NCBI GenBank assembly: GCA_902168205.1
Contig: CABHOK010000009.1
Coordinates: 1 to 64,000 of the forward strand
Origin: an uncultured Chitinophaga sp.
Lineage (GTDB): Bacteria; Bacteroidota; Bacteroidia; Cytophagales; Cyclobacteriaceae
DNA length: 64,000 bases
Direction: 5' to 3'
Part shown: in pieces, positions 17,666 through 28,352 of the stretch
Layout of the letters: every line of letters begins with the position of its first letter
Position numbering within the stretch: the first letter of the stretch is position 1
Made by a program: the position numbers and the translations under genes
The notes under the pieces: model-generated
The model's database searches: none
What the model saw: only the letters and a program-made list of their open reading frames with translations
What the model was told of the DNA's origin: nothing

Positions 17666-17735
17666 ATTGGAAGATTATAAAATTGAAAGATTTAAAGACG
17701 GATTCGTTAATGTTCCGATCTTTCAATCTTCCAAT
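17666..17735 (-). repeat. Inverted repeat between atpD and atpC
   Basis: ATTGGAAGATT (17666-17676) pairs with AATCTTCCAAT (17725-17735), and ATTGAAAGAT (17682-17691) pairs with ATCTTTCAAT (17718-17727); the right arms overlap by 3 bp, so the two are alternative pairings. The 104-bp gap between these two subunit genes is otherwise unusually long for an ATP synthase operon. The arm that is transcribed could form a stable hairpin in the message. Confidence 0.65.
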
Positions 17736-17749
17736 TTTTCAATTAGCCT

Positions 17750-19261
<1,512 letters not shown>

Positions 19262-19298
19262 TTAGTTATTTATTAAGTCAGGGTTCTGAAATTGACCG

Positions 19299-19329
19299 CA
19301 AAAGTAGGTAGTTACGAACGAAGTGCAAA
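19299..19329 (-). promoter_or_regulatory. Bacteroidota-type promoter of atpD
   Basis: On the minus strand TTTG (19326-19329) is followed by 19 bp and then TACTTTTG (19299-19306), matching the known -33 TTTG / -7 TAnnTTTG promoter with ideal spacing. Transcription would start near 19292, leaving a leader of about 34 nt before the ATG at 19258. Confidence 0.75.
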
Positions 19330-19408
19330 GGGCTGTGAATTAATTATTCAGCCTATTTATGAAGGCCTTTGCGGTGTGTGTGTTGTGGGGTGGAGCGAAT
19401 GACTTTTT

Positions 19409-20629
19409 TCAAGCCGCATTCAGTATGATTCTGAACGTTGTGCCCTGATTTTCTTCCGAAGATTTTACGAAAATTTTGCCGTTGTGGTAGGTTTCAATAA
19501 TTCGTTTGGCAAGCGTAAGACCAAGACCCCAGCCCCGCTTTTTGGTGGTGAAGCCAGCCCGGAAAACAGAATCTATTTTTGAACGCGGAATTCCCTTGCC
19601 CGTATCTGAAACATCAATAAATACTTTGCCCTCGTTGCCCCGCAGGATCTTTATGGCGATGGTGCCGGTGTTGCCCATGGCATCCACCGAATTTTTACTG
19701 AGATTCTCAATTACCCATTCAAAGAGCGGTGCATGAACATTTACAAAGATCGTTTCCGACAGGGTAAAAACCTCCATGCGAATTTTAGATGATACCCGCG
19801 GACGAAGGTAGTTCACTACATTATTGATCAGCGTTACTACGTTCTCTCTTTTTAATGTAGGTGTTGAACCAATACTGGAGAAACGTTCAGTTACAATGCG
19901 CAATTTCTGGATGTCTTTCTCCAATTCTTCGACAACACCTTTCTCCTGCATGTCAGAATCTTCGCGGATCACTTCCATCCACGCCATGAGCGAAGATATC
20001 GGTGTCCCCAGTTGATGAGCTGTTTCTTTTGCCAAACCAACCCACACGCGATTCTGCTCGGCCATCTTTGAGTAATTAAAGGCCAGGAATGATATAAAAC
20101 CGAAGAGTGCTATAACCGACAATTGTATATAGGGATACGCAATAAGCTGCTTGAGTAAAAAAGAATTTTTATAGTATATATACTGGGTGCCGAAGGCCTC
20201 GTTTGTTTGTGGGTCGCGCAGTGTTACCGTAATGGGCTCATACGTTTCTTTCATGATGTTCATCTGGTTCGCCAGAAATTCATCCTTTCGTTTCTGCGAC
20301 CAGGATTCTTCTACATCGAGGTTCCGGTGTGCCAGCACTTGTCCTTTTTCATCAGCCTGTATAATCGGTATCGAGTTGTTCTGAAATAGAATTTCCTGTG
20401 CTATGAAGTTTACATCACCGTAGGTGTCATCTTCATTGGCGGTATACTCGATAGCCTTTGCATAGAGTTGGACTTGCTGTCGCTCACGACCTTTTAGCTG
20501 ATCGACCAGAATTTTAGTATAGTAAATAGAGCCGGCACTGATGAGGATGGAAACGATCAACACAACCCACTTGAAGGCTGTGTTGCTCTGATAAAAATCA
20601 AGTCCCGGGATGGATGATATCTTGCTCAT
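19409..20629 (-). CDS. Membrane sensor histidine kinase
   Basis: A 406-residue kinase with two membrane helices (about residues 19-38 and 166-190) around a 130-residue outside domain rich in acidic residues. The dimerisation/phosphoacceptor box reads LAKETAHQLGTPISSLMAW, so the His in AHQL is the phosphate site. The ATPase domain has the N box (IENLSKNSVDAM), G1 (DVSDTGKGIP), F box-like FRAGFTTK and G2 (GWGLGLTLAKRIIE). No HAMP domain is seen. There is no response-regulator gene next to it; downstream genes on the strand are atpD and atpC with their own promoter. Confidence 0.9.
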   Translation of the reverse strand: MSKISSIPGLDFYQSNTAFKWVVLIVSILISAGSIYYTKILVDQLKGRERQQVQLYAKAIEYTANEDDTYGDVNFIAQEILFQNNSIPIIQADEKGQVLAHRNLDVEESWSQKRKDEFLANQMNIMKETYEPITVTLRDPQTNEAFGTQYIYYKNSFLLKQLIAYPYIQLSVIALFGFISFLAFNYSKMAEQNRVWVGLAKETAHQLGTPISSLMAWMEVIREDSDMQEKGVVEELEKDIQKLRIVTERFSSIGSTPTLKRENVVTLINNVVNYLRPRVSSKIRMEVFTLSETIFVNVHAPLFEWVIENLSKNSVDAMGNTGTIAIKILRGNEGKVFIDVSDTGKGIPRSKIDSVFRAGFTTKKRGWGLGLTLAKRIIETYHNGKIFVKSSEENQGTTFRIILNAA

Positions 20630-20653
20630 TTCGTGACGTGAAAAATAAATAAA

Positions 20654-20682
20654 AAACCAGATGTATTTTATACACCTGGTTT
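20654..20682 (-). terminator. Intrinsic terminator after the ABC permease gene
   Basis: AAACCAGaTGTA and TACAcCTGGTTT form a stem of about 12 bp (one G-U type mismatch) with a short TTTTA loop. On the minus strand it comes about 27 bp after the permease stop and is followed by TTTTTTATTTATTTTT, which is a strong U-tract. It separates the ABC unit from the kinase gene. Confidence 0.75.
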
Positions 20683-20708
20683 TATTATCGTGAATTGTTA
20701 TGCGAAGA

Positions 20709-22019
20709 CTAGTTCTTCATCATAAACCATTTGGCAAGAACTTTATAATTTACTTTGGTGCCATGCATAAGAATACCCACGCGATAAATTCTTCCGGCTA
20801 CCCACGTAGTAAGTATAAAACCACCAATCAATAAAACTACGGATAGCGCCAGTTGCCAGAACGGAACACCAAAACCAATGCGTCCCATCATCGCGATGGG
20901 AGAGGTAATCGGTATAATGGATAACCAAACACTGATAGGCCCATGTGGATCTTTCAGGATAAACATGAAGAGACTCATGTACGATATCAGCATGGGAATG
21001 GTGATCGGGAACATGAACTGCTGTGCTTCTGCCGGACTATCTACTGCAGAACCCACCGCAGCGAATAATGCTCCGTACAATAAATATCCACCGAGGAAAT
21101 AGAACAGGAAGCTGATGCCGATCTGTATCCACGGAAGTGATGTAAATTCATTTATTGCCTTTAGTGTTTCCGAGGTTGCTGCGGCCTGTTGCGCAGCAGC
21201 TTCCGCTGAAATTTGTTGCATAGCCTGTTGTTGTGGAGTATCTACGCCCATCATGTCAACTACCACAAAGGTCAATGTCCCCATCAGTATAATCCAGATC
21301 AGAAATTGCAGCAAGCCTACGGAAGCAAGTCCTATAATTTTACCCATCATCAGTTGAAAAGGTTTTACTGATGAGACAATTACTTCTACAACCTTGCTTG
21401 TTTTTTCTTCTATAATTCCCTGCATAATCTGTGCACCATAAATAAAGATGAACATATACATCAGTATGCCACCTGCCATGCCTATACCCGAGAGTATAAT
21501 GGAGTTGTTGGATTTTTCTTGTCCGCTATCGGTAAAGCTTACCGTGCTGATGTTCACATTTGTCTTCAGGCTATCGAGTAATTTCTGATCGATTCGCATG
21601 CGCTGCATTTTTAAATCTTTCAGTTGTGCTTCAAAAAAATTTTCAATGCCGGAGATGTCTTCCATACTCGGTGATATCTTCGTATAGAGTACAATGCCTT
21701 TCGGGTCTGATATATTTAGTTTCGGTATATATAGTAATCCGAAATCATCGGTGGCGCGATATGCAGTCTTGGCATCTTCCAGTGATCCTGTGAATTTTTT
21801 GAATATAAATTTTGAGGAATCGGGGGTGAACAGTGCAGACTCATCGATATAGTGCACTATTTCTTTTTCAGCATGCTTATCCTGTTCTTTGGCTATATAT
21901 ACCAGTAACCCGATTATAGCTGGGAAGATGAGCGGGATGAGAATGGTAGCAATGAGAAATGATTTTTTCTGAACGCGATTCAAAAACTCACGTTGTGTAA
22001 TCAGCCATATCTTATTCAT
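20709..22019 (-). CDS. ABC-2 type exporter permease (NatB-like)
   Basis: A 436-residue membrane protein. One helix near residues 22-42 precedes a large outside domain (about 43-180), and five further helices follow between about 180 and 425 (GGILMYMFIFIYGAQIMQGI, VGLLQFLIWIILMGTL and others). KTSKVVEVIVSSVKPFQLMMGKI is the typical cytosolic coupling segment of Na+-exporting NatB/CcmB-type permeases. A long Ala/Gln stretch (TPQQQAMQQISAEAAAQQAAA, about 258-278) sits in a loop. It overlaps the ATPase gene by 8 bp; the two form one transporter. The substrate is not known. Confidence 0.88.
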   Translation of the reverse strand: MNKIWLITQREFLNRVQKKSFLIATILIPLIFPAIIGLLVYIAKEQDKHAEKEIVHYIDESALFTPDSSKFIFKKFTGSLEDAKTAYRATDDFGLLYIPKLNISDPKGIVLYTKISPSMEDISGIENFFEAQLKDLKMQRMRIDQKLLDSLKTNVNISTVSFTDSGQEKSNNSIILSGIGMAGGILMYMFIFIYGAQIMQGIIEEKTSKVVEVIVSSVKPFQLMMGKIIGLASVGLLQFLIWIILMGTLTFVVVDMMGVDTPQQQAMQQISAEAAAQQAAATSETLKAINEFTSLPWIQIGISFLFYFLGGYLLYGALFAAVGSAVDSPAEAQQFMFPITIPMLISYMSLFMFILKDPHGPISVWLSIIPITSPIAMMGRIGFGVPFWQLALSVVLLIGGFILTTWVAGRIYRVGILMHGTKVNYKVLAKWFMMKN

Positions 22020-22923
22020 CGGAACCTCCTTTAACTAACGTTATAAATATTTCACTCATGGTAGGCACTTTTTCAACAAAGCTGTGTACCTCGGTAACTT
22101 CGGTGAGGTCGCGTATAAGTTTATTGGGGCTTGTGTTTTCGTTCACCTTGATTAATGATCGGAAGTAGGTGTCTTCTAAATTTTTTTGTTCCAGCAGTTC
22201 ATACTTCGCTGGCAATGTAAATGCTCCTATATGTTCAATAGCAAAGGTGCCGGTACGATACGTGGCCTTTACTTGCTTCTTGGAGCCTTCCAGAATCTTT
22301 TTCGATTTGTTTATCAATGCAATGTGGTCGCACAGATCTTCTACGGTTTCCATGCGGTGTGTAGAGAAAATTATAGTGCATCCGCGCTCTTTCAGTTCGA
22401 GTATCTCCTTCGTGATAAGTTGTGCATTTACCGGGTCGAAACCAGAGAAGGGCTCATCGAGAATGATAAGACGTGGCTCATGCATTACGGTGCTGATGAA
22501 TTGTATTTTCTGAGCCATACCTTTACTCAGATCTTCTACCTTCTTATTCCACCAATCTGTGATCTCGAATTTTTTTATCCAGGCTTTACTCTTGTCAACA
22601 GCCTCTTTTTTGCTGAGGCCCTTTAGCTGCGCAAGGTATGTGAGCTGTTCGCCCACTTTTAATTTTTTGTAGAGCCCTCGTTCTTCAGGCAGGTAGCCAA
22701 TGGTGCCGATGTGTTTTGCCTGAAGTCTTTCTCCGAAGATTGAGATTTCTCCGCTATCGGCGGTAATGATTTGATTGATGATGCGGATGAGTGTGGTTTT
22801 ACCGGCTCCGTTCGGTCCCAGCAATCCGAAAATAGTTTGCTGCGGAATGGTAAGACTCACCTCATCAAGCGCTACATGATTGGTGTAGCGCTTCGTTACA
22901 TTGCTGGCAGTTAATGCTTCCAC
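22012..22923 (-). CDS. ABC exporter ATPase (NatA-like)
   Basis: A 303-residue ATP-binding subunit. Walker A is GPNGAGKT at residues 36-43, the signature loop LSKGMAQKIQ lies near 133-142 and Walker B LIILDEPFSGFDP near 154-166, followed by the H-loop STHRM. It has the extra C-terminal domain (about 220-303) of NatA/CcmA-like exporters. The start is a GTG (no ATG is available nearby). Its stop overlaps the start of the permease by 8 bp, so translation is probably coupled. Confidence 0.92.
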   Translation of the reverse strand: MEALTASNVTKRYTNHVALDEVSLTIPQQTIFGLLGPNGAGKTTLIRIINQIITADSGEISIFGERLQAKHIGTIGYLPEERGLYKKLKVGEQLTYLAQLKGLSKKEAVDKSKAWIKKFEITDWWNKKVEDLSKGMAQKIQFISTVMHEPRLIILDEPFSGFDPVNAQLITKEILELKERGCTIIFSTHRMETVEDLCDHIALINKSKKILEGSKKQVKATYRTGTFAIEHIGAFTLPAKYELLEQKNLEDTYFRSLIKVNENTSPNKLIRDLTEVTEVHSFVEKVPTMSEIFITLVKGGSDE

Positions 22924-23045
22924 GTAGGTTGAGTGTTAATACTGGATAAGTTAGTATCAATACTCGCCAAAGAATTACTGAACCAGAAGCTAAAAACTTT
23001 AAAAACTTGAAAGCAGCCACAAAAGGCTGCCGTGCGATTATAACG

Positions 23046-23945
23046 CTATTGCTGACTTTCTTTGAAGATGATGTTGCCCATAGAAACATCGAGATCGAAC
23101 GTCATGGCGTTCTTGGAGTCTTTGTTATAGGCTGCATTGGCAAACGTGTCATCGCTAATTTTGATGAGACTTGCGGGCACTTTTACACTGCACAACCATG
23201 AGTCGTGTATCTTCACCAATACAGGAGTTTCTTTGCTCGGAAGAATGATAATAAGATTACCCGCGCCAACACTTCCTTTTACTTTATTTTTCACCAATGG
23301 CTTGTGGCTGAAGTCGAGTGTCATGTTGCCAAAGCCTACATCCGCCATTACTACGCGCGTGCGCGAAAGATTTAAATTTTTAACGTTAACAGATCCCAAA
23401 TCAACTTTAACAAAAAAAGTATCCATATCGATCTGGTTCTCCAGCGATGAAGCGTAACCAACATTCACGTTGGCGCTGCCGGAATTGATCTTGAGTTTTT
23501 TAATAGCCAGTCCCGAGAGGTCTACGTTCGCGTTACCAACACCATAATTCAATTCCAGATAATAGGGCTTCATATCCGTGAGGTACATCTTCCAGAGTTT
23601 GTCACCGGAAGTTTTTTCAGCGGCACCAAAAAAGTTAGCAGATATAGATTGACCTAAACTCTCCGTCTGGTTTTCTTCCAGGTTGAGTTGTACTTCGCAG
23701 GTCTTGCCTTTTACTTCTTTTCTGAAATTATGAGCGTAGGCGGTTTCCGTCTGATTGCTGAAAACATTTAATATTTCCGGATTCTGGCTCGGCTTGATAT
23801 AGCAATTGCCACTATTGGCTTTGAGACTAAGCCTGATATTTTCGCACGATTGGGTGTCTTCTACAGTAAATTGCTTCTTAATCTGCCCGCATACCGCCAC
23901 CGTCAGCGCAATTCCGCAACATGTTAACCAAATCTTCTTATGCAT
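23046..23945 (-). CDS. Secreted beta-rich protein, toast-rack-like
   Basis: A 299-residue protein with a signal peptide (about 1-20, CCGIALTVAVCGQ). The rest is a repeated beta pattern with alternating short strands and Asn/Gly turns: LELNYGVGNANVDLSGLAIKK, INSGSANVNVGY, KVDLGSVNVKNLNLS, MADVGFGNMTLDF, VKGSVGAGNLIIILP, LDVSMGNIIF. Such GxGN...L ladders are typical of DUF4097/toast-rack beta-helical or adhesin-like domains of envelope proteins. The exact function is unknown. It lies 123 bp before the ABC exporter genes on the same strand and 126 bp downstream of dnaJ with a terminator between. Confidence 0.65.
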   Translation of the reverse strand: MHKKIWLTCCGIALTVAVCGQIKKQFTVEDTQSCENIRLSLKANSGNCYIKPSQNPEILNVFSNQTETAYAHNFRKEVKGKTCEVQLNLEENQTESLGQSISANFFGAAEKTSGDKLWKMYLTDMKPYYLELNYGVGNANVDLSGLAIKKLKINSGSANVNVGYASSLENQIDMDTFFVKVDLGSVNVKNLNLSRTRVVMADVGFGNMTLDFSHKPLVKNKVKGSVGAGNLIIILPSKETPVLVKIHDSWLCSVKVPASLIKISDDTFANAAYNKDSKNAMTFDLDVSMGNIIFKESQQ

Positions 23946-24012
23946 GCTGAATAATTACGGCCTCACTGTCCGTAGGTTACATGGTGTAAGGTTAAACGTT
24001 AAATTAAAGCAA

Positions 24013-24049
24013 AAAACCCCGCTTTAACTTTTAATCAAAACGGGGTTCG
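24013..24049 (-). terminator. Intrinsic terminator after dnaJ
   Basis: AACCCCG (24015-24021) pairs with CGGGGTT (24041-24047); weaker TTTAA/TTAAT pairs extend the stem inwards. Plus-strand A-run AAAAAA (24011-24016) gives a T-run on the minus strand, so the hairpin works best for dnaJ transcripts, 22 bp after its stop. Confidence 0.75.
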
Positions 24050-24070
24050 TTGATAAAAGGATTATATTTT

Positions 24071-25192
24071 TTAATTAAAATACTCTTTCATTCGCTCAAA
24101 AAAGCCCTTTTCACTTCCATCCGGGTGAGGTTGGAAATTAATTGACTCACGCAAACTCTCCAATTTTGCCTTTTCTTCGGATGTCAGTTTTTTTGGCGTC
24201 CAGACGTTTACGTAAATCAATTGATCGCCTGTTTCATAGCCGTTAATGTCTTTAAGGCCTTTCCCACGCAATCGAAGGATTTTTCCGCTTTGCGTGCCCG
24301 GTTCAATCTTGATTTTAACCTTGCCGGTAACAGAAGGAACTTCCACCGAAGTGCCTAACGCAGCATCAATAATACTGATGTAGAGTTCGTAAATCAGGTT
24401 GTTGCCATCGCGTTTCAGATGCTTGTCTTCCTGTTCTTCGATCACAATGAGTAAATCACCGGCAACACCGCCCGGGGCTTCGTTACCTTTGCCTGACATG
24501 GCGAGTTGCATGCCATCGCCAACACCCGCTGGTATTTTTACATTGAGAATTTCTTCTTTCGAAACAAGACCGGAGCTATCTACACCTGCCGGACGCTTAT
24601 CAATGATTTGACCTGAGCCATCGCAGTTTGAGCAAGTCGTTGCTGATACCATCTGGCCGAGCATGGTATTAACAACTTTTTTAAGTTGACCTGATCCGTG
24701 GCAGGTAGGACATGTTTTAAACGTTACACCTTCTGCGCGAACCAGGCGATTTACTTTGATCTTCTTCTCAACACCGTTGGCAATTTCATCTAACGATAAT
24801 TTTAATTTGATGCGCAGGTTCGTGCCTTTACGCTGGCGTCTTCCGCCAGATGTACCGCCACCTCCAAAGAAACTATCGAAAGGACTTCCTCCTCCGAAGA
24901 TATCTCCGAACTGACTGAAGATATCCTCCATGTTCATATGGTGACCACCGTAACCACCACCATTGCCGGGCATGGAATGTCCAAAGCGATCGTACTTGGC
25001 GCGCTTGTCGGTATCACTCAATATTTCGTAGGCTTCGGCAGCTTCCTTGAATTTCTCTTCTGCTTCCTTATTGCCCGGGTTTTTATCCGGGTGGAATTGG
25101 ATAGCTACTTTTCGGTAAGCTTTCTTAAGCTCCTCTTGTGTGGCTCCCTTGCTTACGCCCAGTATTTCGTAGTAATCTCTTTTGGTAGACAT
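24071..25192 (-). CDS. dnaJ: Co-chaperone DnaJ with reduced zinc finger
   Basis: A 373-residue J-protein that feeds substrates to DnaK. The J domain has HPD at residues 34-36. A Gly/Phe/Met-rich linker (about 72-120) follows. Only two CxxCxGxG zinc motifs are present, CPTCHGSG (161-168) and CSNCDGSG (187-194), against four in E. coli DnaJ, so one zinc site at most can form. The two C-terminal peptide-binding domains are complete. I recall similar two-motif DnaJ proteins in other Bacteroidota. grpE lies 48 bp upstream on the same strand, so the two are co-transcribed. Confidence 0.96.
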   Translation of the reverse strand: MSTKRDYYEILGVSKGATQEELKKAYRKVAIQFHPDKNPGNKEAEEKFKEAAEAYEILSDTDKRAKYDRFGHSMPGNGGGYGGHHMNMEDIFSQFGDIFGGGSPFDSFFGGGGTSGGRRQRKGTNLRIKLKLSLDEIANGVEKKIKVNRLVRAEGVTFKTCPTCHGSGQLKKVVNTMLGQMVSATTCSNCDGSGQIIDKRPAGVDSSGLVSKEEILNVKIPAGVGDGMQLAMSGKGNEAPGGVAGDLLIVIEEQEDKHLKRDGNNLIYELYISIIDAALGTSVEVPSVTGKVKIKIEPGTQSGKILRLRGKGLKDINGYETGDQLIYVNVWTPKKLTSEEKAKLESLRESINFQPHPDGSEKGFFERMKEYFN

Positions 25193-25240
25193 GTCTTGGT
25201 ATATATATTAAAAGTGTTTGATAACCGCGGGTGCTACAGG

Positions 25241-25816
25241 CTAGCTGCCTACAACCACCTTCGCGAACCGAATCACTTTTTCGTTCAGTAAATATCCTTT
25301 CTCTACTACATCTACGATCTTGCCTTTCAGCTTTTCGTCAGGAGCTGGTATCTGGGTGATGGCTTCGTGCAGATCAGGATTAAACTCTGAACCTGCGCCG
25401 GCTTCCATTGTTTTTACTCCGTACTGATCGAGTGTTTTCTTGAATTTATTATAGATCAGGAAGAACCCTTCCAGCTCTTTTGAGTCTTTATCTTTAAATG
25501 ATTTCTCTGCTCTTTCAAAATCATCCACCACCGGTAACAATGCTTTCAGCAATTGCTCGTTGGCAGACTGAATCATCTCGAGTTTTTCCTTCGCTGTTCT
25601 ACGTCTGAAATTTTCAAACTCGGAGTACAGGCGAATGTATTTATCTTTTTGTTCAGCAATTTCACCCTGAAGTTTGGCAGTATCGGTCTGGTCTTCCTTT
25701 ACATTCTTCGCGTTTTCAGCTGAAGATTCAGGCAGATTGTCAGCGACTTCTGCGGTGTTTTCTGAAGCTATCTCTTCGTTTTGATTCATATCTTTTTCTT
25801 CTGCTTGATTTCCCAT
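25241..25816 (-). CDS. grpE: Nucleotide exchange factor GrpE
   Basis: A 191-residue protein that makes DnaK release ADP. The N-terminal 55 residues are acidic and low-complexity, then comes the long helix (about 55-115, with KDKYIRLYSEFENFRRRTAKEK) and the C-terminal beta domain with VEKGYLLNEKVIRFAKVVV. It heads the grpE-dnaJ unit. A near-consensus promoter sequence, GACATTTG, lies at 25848-25855 on the minus strand. Confidence 0.95.
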   Translation of the reverse strand: MGNQAEEKDMNQNEEIASENTAEVADNLPESSAENAKNVKEDQTDTAKLQGEIAEQKDKYIRLYSEFENFRRRTAKEKLEMIQSANEQLLKALLPVVDDFERAEKSFKDKDSKELEGFFLIYNKFKKTLDQYGVKTMEAGAGSEFNPDLHEAITQIPAPDEKLKGKIVDVVEKGYLLNEKVIRFAKVVVGS

Positions 25817-25976
25817 GATAACGGCCTTTTAAAAATTGATTAAAGCGCAAATGTCAACAATTTTGCCAAAGGTATTTTAATGCCAAACTGACATTTTGAG
25901 ATATGAGGCGGAGGGAGGCCCCAAAAATGATTTTTAGCGCACGGGATTTATTTCGTTCTCACAAACAGCTAATGGA

Positions 25977-26966
25977 CTAATGAAGATGTCTCCAGATCAG
26001 ATCCTTTAATTCTGTTATGCCTTGCTGTGTGATGGAGGAAATAAAGAGCGTAGGGAGATCGGTTGGGAGTTCGCGTCTTATTTCCGTCTTGAGTTCTTCA
26101 TCCAGCATGTCTGACTTGGATATAGCCAGCAATCTTTTTTTATCAAGAAGCTCGGGATTATACTTGCGCAACTCGTTCAGCAAAATGTCATACTCGGTTT
26201 TAATGTCACGAGCATCTGCCGGAACAAGAAAGAGCAACAATGAATTTCGTTCGATGTGACGGAGGAAGCGAATCCCCAATCCTCTTCCTTCTGCTGCGCC
26301 TTCAATAATTCCCGGTATATCAGCCATAACAAAGGAACGATCATCACGATAGGGCACAACGCCCAGGTTGGGCGTCAACGTAGTAAAAGGATAGTCAGCT
26401 ATTTTAGGTTTAGCTGCAGAAACAACCGAGAGCAAAGTAGATTTACCTGCATTGGGGAATCCAACAAGACCAACATCGGCCAGTAATTTTAGTTCGAGTA
26501 TTACCCACTCTTCAACACCGGCTTCACCGGGCTGCGCATATTGAGGTGCCTGGTGTGTTGGCGTAGCGAAGTACGCATTACCTTTTCCGCCACGTCCACC
26601 GGGAGTAAGTATAAATTCCTGTCCGTCTTCCGTGATCTCGCAGCGTATGTGGCCAGTCTCGGCATCGCGTGCTACAGTACCAAGCGGCACCTGTATAATT
26701 TCATCTTTACCATCAGCACCGGTACGATCTTGTTCTTCGCCCGGATTACCGTTGCTGGCGATGACGTGCTTCCTATACTTCAAGTGAAGCAGTGTCCAGT
26801 GCTGCGAATCACCACGCAGAATTACGTGGCCACCGCGACCTCCATTGCCACCATCAGGACCGCCCTTCTGTACAAATTTCTCTCGGTGAAAATGCAAACA
26901 TCCTGCGCCACCATGCCCCGAGCGTGAACAGAATTTAACGTAATCAATGAAGTTGGGTGAAGACAC
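25977..26966 (-). CDS. obgE: GTPase ObgE/CgtA
   Basis: A 329-residue ribosome-assembly GTPase. The glycine-rich Obg fold occupies residues 1-155 ([30 protein letters not shown]), followed by the G domain with [17 protein letters not shown] and the SKSDML region. The C-terminal OCT domain of some species is missing, which is normal for Bacteroidota. The start is GTG (no ATG nearby). It follows adk by 15 bp and hpt precedes that pair, so the three are likely one message of nucleotide and ribosome functions. Confidence 0.95.
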   Translation of the reverse strand: MSSPNFIDYVKFCSRSGHGGAGCLHFHREKFVQKGGPDGGNGGRGGHVILRGDSQHWTLLHLKYRKHVIASNGNPGEEQDRTGADGKDEIIQVPLGTVARDAETGHIRCEITEDGQEFILTPGGRGGKGNAYFATPTHQAPQYAQPGEAGVEEWVILELKLLADVGLVGFPNAGKSTLLSVVSAAKPKIADYPFTTLTPNLGVVPYRDDRSFVMADIPGIIEGAAEGRGLGIRFLRHIERNSLLLFLVPADARDIKTEYDILLNELRKYNPELLDKKRLLAISKSDMLDEELKTEIRRELPTDLPTLFISSITQQGITELKDLIWRHLH

Positions 26967-26981
26967 TTGCTGCTTATCTAA

Positions 26982-27563
26982 TTAAACCAGTAAACTTTTA
27001 TCTATTTCAGCACAGATGTTCTTGAAGATATCTTCGATCTCGCCAACACCAATTACGGAAGCATATTTGTTGTGCTCTTTATAGTACTGGGCAACGGCTA
27101 CCGTTTCAGCTTTATAAACAGCAATTCTGTTTTCAATTACTTCAGGCTTTGCATCGTCCGGACGATTTTCTTTCGTAGCACGGTCAGCCAATCTTTTTTT
27201 AAGTTCTTCTTCCGGAACGACAAGCTCGATCAGAACTTTTATAGGAGCTTGCTTCGAAGCCAATAATTTATCCAGCGCTTCTGCCTGTGGAATAGTGCGT
27301 GGGAAACCATCGAAGATTGTTCCACTGGTGGAACCGCTGCTTTTAATCTTGTCATCTACCATGTCAATCACTACCTGATCCGGAACAAGATTACCCTTAT
27401 CCATATACCCCTTTGCCAGTTGGCCGAGCGGAGTTCCTTCTTTCAAATGTTTTCTGAAAAGATCTCCGGTGGAAATGTGTGTGAGCGAATACTTCTCAAT
27501 GATCTTGGTGCTCTGGGTACCTTTGCCTGCGCCCGGAGGGCCAAAGAGAATAATGTTAATCAT
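26982..27563 (-). CDS. adk: Adenylate kinase
   Basis: A 193-residue enzyme for ATP + AMP to 2 ADP. The P-loop GPPGAGKGTQ sits at residues 8-17 and the AMP-binding segment STGDLFRKHLKEGTPLG follows. The LID (LADRATKENRPDDAKPEVIENR) is the short type without a zinc site. It is preceded by hpt and followed by obgE on the same strand. Confidence 0.96.
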   Translation of the reverse strand: MINIILFGPPGAGKGTQSTKIIEKYSLTHISTGDLFRKHLKEGTPLGQLAKGYMDKGNLVPDQVVIDMVDDKIKSSGSTSGTIFDGFPRTIPQAEALDKLLASKQAPIKVLIELVVPEEELKKRLADRATKENRPDDAKPEVIENRIAVYKAETVAVAQYYKEHNKYASVIGVGEIEDIFKNICAEIDKSLLV

Positions 27564-27667
27564 TTCTGCTTACGGTTATTAGTGATTGAGATGGGTTTTA
27601 GATTTGTTAAAGCTGACGAAGATAAGGAATGATCTTTCGATTTTTAAATTCACGATATACGAATTTT

Positions 27668-28228
27668 TTATGCTTTTGCCTCTGTTGCAGCCTCTGCAGC
27701 AGGCGAAGCTTTATAAATTTCTTTCAGATTCCGGCCTAGGCCATCGTAATCCAGGCCATAGCCCACTACAAATTCATGATCGATTTCAAAGCCTACATAC
27801 TTTACAGTAAGCATCTTGTCGCGTGCCGGCTGCTTGCGCAGTAACGACACTACTTCAACCGACTTGGTGCCAAGACCTTTCAACTCTTCAATAATCTTCT
27901 GAAGGGTAAGTCCGGTATCGACAATATCTTCAACCAGGATAACATCCTGATTAAATAAACTTGCTTCGAGGCCGATCAATGTTTTTAACTGGCCGGATGA
28001 ACTTACAGCACCGGCATACGATGACACCTTTACAAAAGATACCTTGCAGGGCACCTCGATATGCTTGATCAGGTCGGCAGCAAAAACAAATGAACCATTC
28101 AGTATCGGCAGAAATACAGGTGTTTTTTCTTTATAATCTGTATTGATCTGCGAGGCCAGCGTTCTTACTTTTTCCTGAATTTTTGATTTGTTGATGAACT
28201 GCTTGAACTGTAAATCTTTGATCTGCAT
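27668..28228 (-). CDS. hpt: Hypoxanthine phosphoribosyltransferase
   Basis: A protein of 186 residues that salvages hypoxanthine or guanine with PRPP. The PRPP loop VILVEDIVDTGLTL lies near residues 95-110 and the base-contacting segment VKYVGFEIDHEFVVGYGLDYDG near 145-165. The ATG at 28228 is chosen over a GTG two codons upstream. The C-terminal tail is Ala/Glu-rich. A perfect -7 box lies 26 bp upstream. It is the first gene of an hpt-adk-obgE unit. Confidence 0.94.
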   Translation of the reverse strand: MQIKDLQFKQFINKSKIQEKVRTLASQINTDYKEKTPVFLPILNGSFVFAADLIKHIEVPCKVSFVKVSSYAGAVSSSGQLKTLIGLEASLFNQDVILVEDIVDTGLTLQKIIEELKGLGTKSVEVVSLLRKQPARDKMLTVKYVGFEIDHEFVVGYGLDYDGLGRNLKEIYKASPAAEAATEAKA

Positions 28229-28253
28229 ACACACCCCTTTGGTTAAGGGAGCG

Positions 28254-28261
28254 CAAAGATA
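28254..28261 (-). promoter_or_regulatory. -7 promoter box of the hpt-adk-obgE unit
   Basis: The minus strand reads TATCTTTG, a perfect TAnnTTTG match, 25 bp before the hpt ATG (28228). Transcription would start near 28247. A -33 TTTG is not obvious. Confidence 0.55.
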
Positions 28262-28352
28262 AAAGAAAAATCGGGAGCAGAATTTCAGAATTTTGAGTCA
28301 TTCGAAATTTCATGCGCACCGTCAAGTATACTTCGGTATACTTCGTTTTGAT

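Noticed and set aside
24399-24611. Open frame antisense to dnaJ
   Set aside because: Shadow of the dnaJ codons, with no start context or homology.
25977-26966. Possible truncation of obgE
   Set aside because: The C-terminal domain is variable and is commonly missing in Bacteroidota; length is normal for the group.
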